A stretch of DNA of 5,806 nt, taken from contig DQVB01000643.1 in assembly GCA_015661985.1 (NCBI GenBank), forward strand, positions 1-5,806. The letters are read 5' to 3'. Below, piece after piece: positions 1-5,079 of this stretch. Numbering within the stretch: the stretch's first letter is position 1; each line of letters begins with the position of its first letter. The notes beneath the pieces are model-generated. The model worked only from the letters and a program-made list of their open reading frames with translations. It did not search any database and was not told the DNA's origin. The translations under genes and the position numbers were made by a program. Source of the DNA: Planctomycetota bacterium. Its GTDB lineage: Bacteria; Planctomycetota; Planctomycetia; Pirellulales; Thermoguttaceae.

Positions 1-40
1 GGGCTTCGCCACTTCCTGGCAGGCTCGCCACGACGACAGG

Positions 41-75
41 CCGCGACCACCGCTGGGGCGGCGGTGGTGCGGTTT
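41..75 (+). terminator. Possible terminator-like hairpin
   Basis: An 8-bp perfect stem (46-53 with 61-68, 7-nt loop) continues, after one bulged G at 45, as four more pairs (41-44 with 69-72). A short TTT follows at 73-75. The stem is strong, but the T-run is too short for a convincing intrinsic terminator. It could end a gene lying left of the window or be the first visible helix of the structured region. Confidence 0.25.
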
Positions 76-302
76 CTGATCGTACGGACTGCTCGTTCCC
101 CTCCAGTTGCTTCCTACCCCTCCTTGCGGAGACGCCGTTACCTTCAGGTACAGGGTCCAGACCAAACCCTGGCGAGGGCTTTCACCTCGCCGACTCGGTG
201 CGCTCGGACGCGCACTAGAGCAAGCGCCCCCGCTTGCCCGCACCATCGAGGACAGAGGCATGCGTGTATTGGGGCAGTCTGGGTGCTTGAGTCTGGGCGA
301 AC

Positions 303-326
303 AGGACAAGCGGGGACGCTTGTCCT
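303..326 (+). other. 10-bp perfect hairpin with GNRA-type tetraloop
   Basis: Bases 303-312 pair perfectly with 317-326, closing a GGGA tetraloop (313-316) that fits the GNRA class. On the opposite strand the loop would be TCCC, so the + strand is the likelier RNA. This is the strongest single local stem in the gene-free region. It is followed after three bases by another compact hairpin (330-344). Confidence 0.45.
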
Positions 327-543
327 ACGAGGCTCGGTGAGCCTGCTCATCCGCTCGGCTGTGGGCCGCGTTGCAACCCGTTTGGGGAAGCATGGTGGGC
401 CTCGGCGCCTGGCCGGGAGCCGAGCGGGCCGGCCGTGCGGTGGGATCAGTTCGGGTTGGGGAGGGGGCCAACAGGGGCGTGGTCGGCGCCGGCCGGTGGG
501 ACTCGATGGCCCCGGAACCGTATCACCTGGTCCCCCACTGAGG

Positions 544-549
544 TACAAT
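544..549 (+). promoter_or_regulatory. Putative -10 hexamer for ftsH
   Basis: TACAAT matches the sigma-70-type -10 consensus at five of six positions and stands out as A/T-rich in a G+C-rich stretch 49 bp before the ftsH start. Transcription would begin near 556. The expected -35 position (521-526, TATCAC) is a poor match and there is no extended -10 TG, so the promoter would need an activator or the hexamer is coincidental. Confidence 0.35.
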
Positions 550-568
550 TACCGGGTAGGCTGTACGT

Positions 569-580
569 GTTGCGCGCAAC
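569..580. promoter_or_regulatory. 12-bp perfect palindrome in the ftsH leader
   Basis: GTTGCGCGCAAC is a perfect palindrome lying between the putative transcription start and the ftsH ribosome binding site, five bases before the AAAGGGA. It could be a dimeric regulator's operator or fold in the mRNA leader. No regulator is encoded nearby to name as a partner. Confidence 0.3.
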
Positions 581-585
581 GCACC

Positions 586-592
586 AAAGGGA
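586..592 (+). promoter_or_regulatory. Ribosome binding site of ftsH
   Basis: AAAGGGA lies five bases before the ATG at 598. It fixes the ftsH start, because the same frame is open all the way left to base 1 and longer starts are formally possible. Confidence 0.75.
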
Positions 593-597
593 CTTTT

Positions 598-2616
598 ATG
601 GAAACCAAGCCCGAGGGCCGCCGAAACGCTTCTGAGACGCCCCCGCCGCGCCAGCGCTTGAACAGTCCGACGCTGGTGTTGCTTCTGATCCTGGTCTTCG
701 TGGCGGGGCTGTTGCTGGTGGGGCGAGGCCCCAGGCGGTCGGAGATCACTTATGGCAAGTTTCTCGCCGAGCTGGAACGGGACAACATCGCCCAGGTGAC
801 CGTGCAAGGGACGAGGATTTACGGCAAGTTCGTGGACAAGGACCGGGCCGGTGGGCTCCACGAGGAGTTCTATTCGGAGATTCCCCTCCCCGCGTTGGAA
901 CGGGGCGAGATTGACCAGCTTTTGACGCAGAAACTGGGTGAGAAATACGGTGGCAAGGAGCCGGCGGACAACACCGGGCTATTCCTGGGTGTCTATGTGC
1001 TGGTGACCATCGCCGTGGTGGCTGTGGTGCTGTTCATGTTGCGGCGGACCAGGGACCAGATGTTGGGGGGCGGGATCCTGGCCGGCTTCAGCAAGAGCCC
1101 TGCCAAGCGATATCAATCGGGGGAGAAGCCGGTGACGTTTGACGATGTTGCCGGTCTGGAGGGCGTCAAGCAGGAGCTGACTGAGATCGTGGAATTCCTG
1201 AAGGACCCGGGCCGGTTCCAGCGGCTGGGTGGGCGGGTACCCAAAGGGGTATTGCTCAACGGCCCCCCTGGGACGGGCAAGACGCTATTGGCTCGTGCGG
1301 TGGCCGGCGAGGCGGGTGTGCCGTTCTTCTCCATCAGCGGTTCGGAGTTCATCCAGATGTTCGTGGGCGTGGGGGCCAGCCGTGTGCGGGACTTGTTCCA
1401 GACGGCCAAGGACGCTGCCCCCTCGATCCTGTTCATCGACGAGATCGACGCGGTGGGCCGTCACCGCGGCGCCGGACTGGGCGGCGGCCACGACGAGCGG
1501 GAGCAGACGCTGAACCAGATCCTCAGCGAGATGGACGGTTTTTCCCCCAACGAGTCGGTGATCGTGATGGCCGCGACGAACCGACCCGATGTGCTCGACC
1601 CGGCCCTGCTGCGGCCCGGCCGGTTCGACCGTCACATTACGGTGGACAGGCCGAACTTCAAAGGCCGATTGGCGATTTTCAAAGTCCATTGCCGTGAAAT
1701 CCCGTTGGCCCCGGACGTGGACCTCCAACGGCTGGCTCATGGCACCGTGGGGCTGACGGGTGCCGACATCAGCAACCTGGTCAACGAAGCCGCCTTATGG
1801 GCCACGCGCAACGGCAAACAGCGCGTGGAGATGGCCGACTTCGAATACGCCCGCGACAAGGTGCTCATGGGTGCCAAGCGAGAAGAGGTGCTCATGGGCA
1901 AGGAAAAATCGATGACCGCCTATCACGAAGCGGGCCACGTGCTCTTGGCTTGGGTGGTGGACGCCGGAGACCGCGTCCACAAGGTGTCGATCATCCCCCG
2001 GGGCCGGTCGCTGGGCGCCACCCAGCTGTTGCCGGAGGAGGACCGGGTCAACATCAGTGAAAGCGAACTGCATAGCCGCCTGGCTTTCATGTTGGGCGGC
2101 CGGGCTGCCGAGAAAATGGCTTTCAAAGAGCTCAGCGCCGGCGCGGAAGACGATTTGAAAAAGGCCACGCAGCTGGCTCGCCGCATGGTGATGCATTGGG
2201 GGATGAGCCAGCGGCTCGGTCCGGTCGCCTTCCGACACGGTGAAGAACATCCTTTCTTGGGCCGCGAAATGGCCGAGCCGCGCGAATTCAGCGAATACAC
2301 CGCCCGGGTGATCGACGAGGAGATATCCCGCATCCTCAGGGATGCGGAGAGCCGCGCCGAAGACGTCCTGCGGCAGCATCAGGACAAGCTCACCACCCTG
2401 GCCACTGCGCTGGAAAAGGAAGAGACCCTTGAAGAACGCCAGATCGAAGCCCTCATCGGGCCGCCGGTGCATCGGTCCCCGGAGGTGGCGGAGTCCGGAA
2501 GTGGACGGGAGGTCCAGACCACCCCCGGCGGCCAGACCCAGGCGGCTCAAACCGCCGCGGACCCCCCGCCGGGCCACAGCCGAGCGGAAAACGCTGAAGC
2601 CAACCGCGCTGAATGA
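598..2616 (+). CDS. ftsH: ATP-dependent zinc metalloprotease FtsH
   Basis: This 672-residue inner-membrane AAA+ protease unfolds and degrades misassembled membrane proteins and short-lived regulators. The N-terminal membrane segment is at about 25-42, followed by a periplasmic domain and a second membrane segment at about 127-148. The AAA+ module shows Walker A GPPGTGKT (222-229), pore loop FVGVG (255-259), Walker B with D281-E282, and second-region-of-homology arginines R342 and R345. The M41 peptidase has HEAGH (H443, E444, H447); the third zinc ligand is probably D519 in the GAEDDLKKAT stretch. All catalytic residues are present, so it should be active. The tail from about 621 is Pro/Gly/Gln/Ala-rich and looks disordered. 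ATG 598 is chosen for its AAAGGGA site and because the membrane segment follows at the normal distance. The gene appears monocistronic; its TGA lies inside the outer arm of the downstream inverted repeat. Confidence 0.98.
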   Translation: METKPEGRRNASETPPPRQRLNSPTLVLLLILVFVAGLLLVGRGPRRSEITYGKFLAELERDNIAQVTVQGTRIYGKFVDKDRAGGLHEEFYSEIPLPALERGEIDQLLTQKLGEKYGGKEPADNTGLFLGVYVLVTIAVVAVVLFMLRRTRDQMLGGGILAGFSKSPAKRYQSGEKPVTFDDVAGLEGVKQELTEIVEFLKDPGRFQRLGGRVPKGVLLNGPPGTGKTLLARAVAGEAGVPFFSISGSEFIQMFVGVGASRVRDLFQTAKDAAPSILFIDEIDAVGRHRGAGLGGGHDEREQTLNQILSEMDGFSPNESVIVMAATNRPDVLDPALLRPGRFDRHITVDRPNFKGRLAIFKVHCREIPLAPDVDLQRLAHGTVGLTGADISNLVNEAALWATRNGKQRVEMADFEYARDKVLMGAKREEVLMGKEKSMTAYHEAGHVLLAWVVDAGDRVHKVSIIPRGRSLGATQLLPEEDRVNISESELHSRLAFMLGGRAAEKMAFKELSAGAEDDLKKATQLARRMVMHWGMSQRLGPVAFRHGEEHPFLGREMAEPREFSEYTARVIDEEISRILRDAESRAEDVLRQHQDKLTTLATALEKEETLEERQIEALIGPPVHRSPEVAESGSGREVQTTPGGQTQAAQTAADPPPGHSRAENAEANRAE

Positions 2617-2653
2617 CCGTGCGCGGACGGTGGTACAGAGGGCCTGTGGAAAG

Positions 2654-2709
2654 TCCGGAATACGAAGCACGAAAGGGCGAAACAAGGACGAAATTCAAAT
2701 GTCCCAAAC
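2654..2709 (+). repeat. Left copy of the cgaa-rich intergenic motif
   Basis: This A-rich, cgaa-punctuated stretch ends in aatgtcccaaac. It differs sharply in composition from the flanking genes and is the inverted counterpart of 2767-2817. I recall similar sequence between genes of planctomycetes, but this is memory and not a search result. Confidence 0.5.
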
Positions 2710-2775
2710 GTAGCGGTATACTGCCAGATACCGGGCCGCAACGTCCGGATAACAGCCTATGTTGGGGTTTGGGAC

Positions 2776-2817
2776 ATTCGGGTTCCGAGATTCGGGTTTC
2801 GAGACTCGGGTTTGTCG
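2776..2817. repeat. Three tandem 14-bp units in the right copy
   Basis: Three consecutive 14-bp units occupy 2776-2789, 2790-2803 and 2804-2817. The first two differ at one position (attcgggttccgag against attcgggtttcgag); the third begins actcgggttt and diverges at its end. There are no spacers between units, so this is a short tandem repeat and not a CRISPR array. It lies inside the inverted-repeat region. Confidence 0.7.
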
Positions 2818-2863
2818 TTAGTGGTGTCGCAGAACCGCGCACGGCGATTCAGCAGCCCACGAG

Positions 2864-3982
2864 TCAATCGTCGCAGCCCCCTTGGGCCGAAGCGTCTCCA
2901 GTGCGCGCGGCGTACTCCCGCCGCAGCTCGTTGGCCTCCTCGAAGATCGCCGCCACCTGCTCCTCGCGCACCTGATCGTCCATGTTGATGCAGCAGATGC
3001 CGGTCAGATAGGGGTTGTCGGCCTGGCGCACCAGCCGCCGCACCGTGGCGCGGATCGCCTCGGGCGTCTGCTGGACGATCTCCACAGGGCTGAGGCGGAT
3101 GTTCAAAAACGTGTAGGGCAGATGCCGCCGCAGCCGGGCCACGTCGCCTCCCCAGCCCACATCCAGGAAGTCGAGGTGAGGCACTTTGGCGTACGAGGCC
3201 GCAAACCGATGGGGATCGGCGCCGCAGTGGTGGATCCCGTACGGCCGGTAACGCCGGCTCCATGCGGCGTCCACCGGCAAGAAGAACTTTTCGTACCAGT
3301 CGGTGGAGATCATCACGTTTGAACATTCGCTGTGCAGGTGCACGGCCTGGTGGATATGGCGCACGTTGCGGTTCACGCTGATCGACGTCGTGCCGGTGGC
3401 TTTGCGCACGTAGCGCGTGAAACGTTCGATGACCGCCGCCACGTCGCGGACGAACCGCACCGCCACTTCCGGACGGTCCACAAGGTCCAAAAAGAACTCC
3501 TGGCCGCGCAGATCGAGCGCCGTGTTGAGCACCCCGCCCCAACCGACGTCGCCGCGGACGTAGCCGTAACGGGCCTTCAGCGACTCGACCAGCCTTTCCA
3601 ACCGTTTGAACGCCGGACTGGAAAAAGCATCCTCAGGGGAGATGGCCGGCTGTTCCAAGCCGGCCGGTATCACCTGTGGCGGACCGTCCTCAGGGTACTC
3701 CACCGGACAACCGAGCATCTCCGAGGTGAGATACCCGGCGGCCAAGTGGACCGGACCGATCTCGGGCAGCGGACGGCCATGATCCGCCCCCAAACCGTAG
3801 CGGCCCCAACGTTCATACAAGGCCCGTTCCATGTGCTGTTCCACTTCGACACGGCGGGCCGGATGAAAGTAGAAATCCTCGTCGAAGGTGATTCCTTCGT
3901 GTCGGTGCCACCACGACGGATGAAGCACGATCTCCACCGGGAGCATCGGGGCGTGAAGCACGGGATTGCGCAGATAGGGCAT
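2864..3982 (-). CDS. UroD-superfamily protein, corrinoid methyltransferase-like (MtaA/CmuA type)
   Basis: This predicted cytoplasmic TIM-barrel protein of 372 residues belongs to the uroporphyrinogen decarboxylase superfamily. The N-terminal RQAGRY-type motif of true HemE is absent. Instead H251-H252-C253-G254 provides an HxC pair (H251, C253), and C330-C331 follows 77 residues later. That is the arrangement used by MtaA/CmuA-like methyltransferases to bind zinc and activate a thiol. GWGG at 147-150 belongs to the barrel core. Methyl transfer from a corrinoid or related substrate is thus likelier than haem synthesis, but the substrate is unknown and no corrinoid protein is encoded here. ATG 3982 is preferred because GGGAG (3990-3994) sits seven bases upstream; in-frame GTG 4030 would add 16 residues without a good site. 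It is co-directional with the exbD genes after a 102-bp gap. Confidence 0.88.
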   Translation of the reverse strand: MPYLRNPVLHAPMLPVEIVLHPSWWHRHEGITFDEDFYFHPARRVEVEQHMERALYERWGRYGLGADHGRPLPEIGPVHLAAGYLTSEMLGCPVEYPEDGPPQVIPAGLEQPAISPEDAFSSPAFKRLERLVESLKARYGYVRGDVGWGGVLNTALDLRGQEFFLDLVDRPEVAVRFVRDVAAVIERFTRYVRKATGTTSISVNRNVRHIHQAVHLHSECSNVMISTDWYEKFFLPVDAAWSRRYRPYGIHHCGADPHRFAASYAKVPHLDFLDVGWGGDVARLRRHLPYTFLNIRLSPVEIVQQTPEAIRATVRRLVRQADNPYLTGICCINMDDQVREEQVAAIFEEANELRREYAARTGDASAQGGCDD

Positions 3983-3986
3983 GGTC

Positions 3987-4000
3987 GGTCTCCCAAGACC
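3987..4000 (-). promoter_or_regulatory. Ribosome binding site in a small hairpin
   Basis: On the minus strand GGGAG (3994-3990) lies seven bases before ATG 3982. It sits within a possible 5-bp stem (3987-3991 with 3996-4000) whose 4-nt loop exposes the GGG. The stem is short and may have no effect, but the site decides the start codon. Confidence 0.5.
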
Positions 4001-4036
4001 AGCAGACGGGCCCATCGCGGGGTCAGGCACGTTCGT

Positions 4037-4042
4037 ATTCTA
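4037..4042 (-). promoter_or_regulatory. Possible -10 hexamer for the UroD-like gene
   Basis: TAGAAT (minus strand) matches the -10 consensus at five of six positions in the gap after the second exbD. Transcription would start near 4030, giving a leader of about 48 bases to ATG 3982. No matching -35 is seen at 16-18 bp spacing, so a separate promoter is only suggested. Confidence 0.25.
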
Positions 4043-4084
4043 TCCCAACCAGCGCACCGCCACGGCCGGCGACCTTGTGCCACC

Positions 4085-4555
4085 TTACGGCCCCCGCACG
4101 ACTCGGGCATCGGCGGACACGGCGAACTGGACCCGCTGCAAGCCGATTTCCCGGCACAGGTCGTACACGTCGATGACGTGTTCCAGGGGCACGTCGCCGT
4201 CCACATCGAGGATGACGGGCAGGTCGATCTTGACGTTGGCCATGGCCTCCAGTACCGCGCCTACCTCCTCCAGCCGTCCGTAATCCCGCTGGTTGATCTG
4301 CCATCGCAGGTGGCCTTCCTCCCAGATGAGCCTGACGATGATCTCATCCAGGTCGGCCCACTCGGGTTCAACCTCCACCTGGGCGTCCACCGTACCCGGC
4401 AGGGAAAAGCGGGTGGGGAGTACCTCTTCGGCCGCCTCGAAGCTGGCCGTGCAGACGAAGAAGATCAACAGCAGGAAAATGACGTCGATCATGGGCGTCA
4501 TTTTCACATCCAGCCGGCTTCGGTTGTGACGTGCGTAAGAGGTGGGGTGGCGCAT
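4085..4555 (-). CDS. exbD: ExbD/TolR-family biopolymer transport protein (second copy)
   Basis: This 156-residue single-pass inner-membrane protein is one of two ExbD/TolR subunits encoded in tandem. A short basic N-terminus leads into KMTPMIDVIFLLLIFF (18-33), where D24 is the conserved membrane aspartate that couples proton flow in this family. The rest forms the periplasmic domain, ending in the family's typical QRVQFAVSADA-like strand. Only 16 bases separate ATG 4555 from the stop of the preceding exbD, and no strong ribosome binding site is seen, so translation may be coupled. Its periplasmic part is more acidic (EVEPEWADLDE) than that of its neighbour, so the two copies are not interchangeable duplicates. 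The symbol is a family name: whether it serves TonB-type uptake, a Tol-like system or something else cannot be told. Confidence 0.94.
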   Translation of the reverse strand: MRHPTSYARHNRSRLDVKMTPMIDVIFLLLIFFVCTASFEAAEEVLPTRFSLPGTVDAQVEVEPEWADLDEIIVRLIWEEGHLRWQINQRDYGRLEEVGAVLEAMANVKIDLPVILDVDGDVPLEHVIDVYDLCREIGLQRVQFAVSADARVVRGP

Positions 4556-4571
4556 AGTTGTGGTCAGCTCT

Positions 4572-5006
4572 TTATCGTTCGGCGGTTACGGCGAAGGTGA
4601 CGTTCCACACCCCCGCTCGCACACAGGCTGTCATCACTGGTTCCACATCGCGGTAGGGCACCAGCCGGTGGGAGCGGATGCGCACTTCCAGCGGTCGGGC
4701 CGAACGGCGCCTTTCGTAGGCGATCATCGCGGCGAACTGATCGGGGCCGACGACCCGCCCGGCCACCTGCAGTCGTCCTTCGGGCCGTGGTTTGGGCAAC
4801 ACGTTGACGACCAGGCGTCGTACATCATCACGCTGGTCCGGACGGTTTCCCGTGGCCGCGGAGGGCAGATCCAAGTCCACTTGGCTTTCCTGGCGGGCCA
4901 AGTGGCTGGAGACAAGGAAAAAGATGATCAACAGGAACACAACGTCGATCATGGGCGTCATGTTGAAGCCCACGGCGCCGTGGGCCGAGTGGGATGGCAC
5001 TTTCAT
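4572..5006 (-). CDS. exbD: ExbD/TolR-family biopolymer transport protein (first copy)
   Basis: This 144-residue protein has a short cytoplasmic N-terminus, one membrane segment (about 16-34) opening with NMTPMIDVVFLLIIFF, and a periplasmic domain. D21 is the conserved proton-coupling aspartate. The periplasmic part begins QVDLDLPSA, as is common in ExbD proteins, and ends with a WNVTFAV strand. ATG 5006 is preceded by GGGAG (5013-5017) with six bases between. It follows exbB after a 73-bp gap and precedes the second exbD by 16 bp, so the three genes form a likely operon and complex. A 20-bp stretch encoding the MTPMIDV region is identical in both exbD genes (4942-4961 and 4482-4501), although the proteins are otherwise clearly diverged. 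Confidence 0.95.
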   Translation of the reverse strand: MKVPSHSAHGAVGFNMTPMIDVVFLLIIFFLVSSHLARQESQVDLDLPSAATGNRPDQRDDVRRLVVNVLPKPRPEGRLQVAGRVVGPDQFAAMIAYERRRSARPLEVRIRSHRLVPYRDVEPVMTACVRAGVWNVTFAVTAER

Positions 5007-5079
5007 AGGCTTCTCCCGATTGCAACCACCGCCCCATCATCGATGTCTACACGGGCGCGGATCGAGAGGGCAGACGCTT
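5007..5079 (-). promoter_or_regulatory. exbB-exbD spacer with ribosome binding site
   Basis: These 73 bases separate the exbB stop from the first exbD. The only clear signal is GGGAG (5013-5017, minus strand) six bases before the exbD ATG. I see no terminator or -10 hexamer, which fits co-transcription. Confidence 0.5.

Larger units (their letters stand above)
1..540 (+). other. Gene-free region with dense hairpin array; candidate structured RNA
   Basis: No reading frame here looks protein-like: the open frame leading into ftsH is Arg/Pro/Gly-rich and low in complexity. Perfect stems read directly from the sequence are 46-53/61-68 (8 bp), 151-156/166-171 (6 bp), 171-177/185-191 (7 bp), 198-203/210-215 (6 bp, 6-nt loop), 220-226/231-237 (7 bp, CCCC loop), 303-312/317-326 (10 bp, GGGA loop, which fits GNRA), 330-335/339-344 (6 bp) and 455-459/468-472 (5 bp). 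Longer-range pairings are 351-360/418-427 (10 bp) and 464-470/507-513 (7 bp). The number and regularity of stems suggest a structured transcript, probably on the + strand because of the GNRA-type loop. I looked for conserved motifs of RNase P RNA, tmRNA, SRP RNA, tRNA and rRNA and found none, so the identity is unknown. The alternative is simply G+C-rich intergenic DNA with terminators and repeats. Confidence 0.35.
2608..2853. repeat. Convergent intergenic region with nested inverted repeats; MITE-like candidate
   Basis: The space between the 3' ends of ftsH and the UroD-like gene is bounded by an inverted repeat of 19 bp with 17 matches (2608-2626 against 2835-2853; ten bases, 2617-2626/2835-2844, are perfect). 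Inside is a second pair, 2689-2709 against 2767-2787, with 17 of 21 matches and a perfect 12-bp core (2698-2709/2767-2778). With a 3-nt gap the similarity reaches to about 2678 and 2801. A small hairpin, 2714-2719/2728-2733, sits near the centre. No open frame, T-run or clear target duplication is visible. It may be a non-autonomous element with terminal inverted repeats, or a large stem ending transcription from both sides. The left arm contains the ftsH stop codon. Confidence 0.6.

Noticed and set aside
117..125. CCTCCTT-like run resembling the 3' end of 16S rRNA
   Set aside because: No neighbouring 16S sequence is present. A pyrimidine-rich run alone is not evidence of rRNA.
481..497. GGCGCC/CCGG-rich palindromes near 484-497
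   Set aside because: Perfectly self-complementary G+C runs without a loop are common in such composition. They are not reported separately from the hairpin array.
1..597. In-frame extension of ftsH to the left (frame open from base 1, GTG at 64)
   Set aside because: The encoded peptide is Arg/Pro/Gly-rich with no domain, FtsH normally begins just before its first membrane segment, and ATG 598 has a good ribosome binding site. Lack of stops is explained by G+C richness.
2648..2658. GGAAAGTCCGG, resembling the conserved 5' motif of RNase P RNA
   Set aside because: None of the other conserved RNase P RNA segments follows, and the stretch is part of the cgaa-rich repeat region.
1795..2685. 296-residue open frame on the minus strand under ftsH
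   Set aside because: It lies opposite the conserved protease domain of ftsH and has no recognisable features.
2776..2817. Tandem 14-bp units considered as a CRISPR remnant
   Set aside because: Units are contiguous with no spacers, too short, and no cas gene is present.
2757..3542. 261-residue open frame on the minus strand in another frame of the UroD-like gene
   Set aside because: Arg/Gly/Pro-rich shadow. The frame of 2864-3982 carries the family motifs.
3332..4600. 422-residue open frame on the + strand
   Set aside because: It lies opposite the UroD-like and exbD genes, is His/Arg/Val-rich, and shows no motif. It is an antisense shadow.
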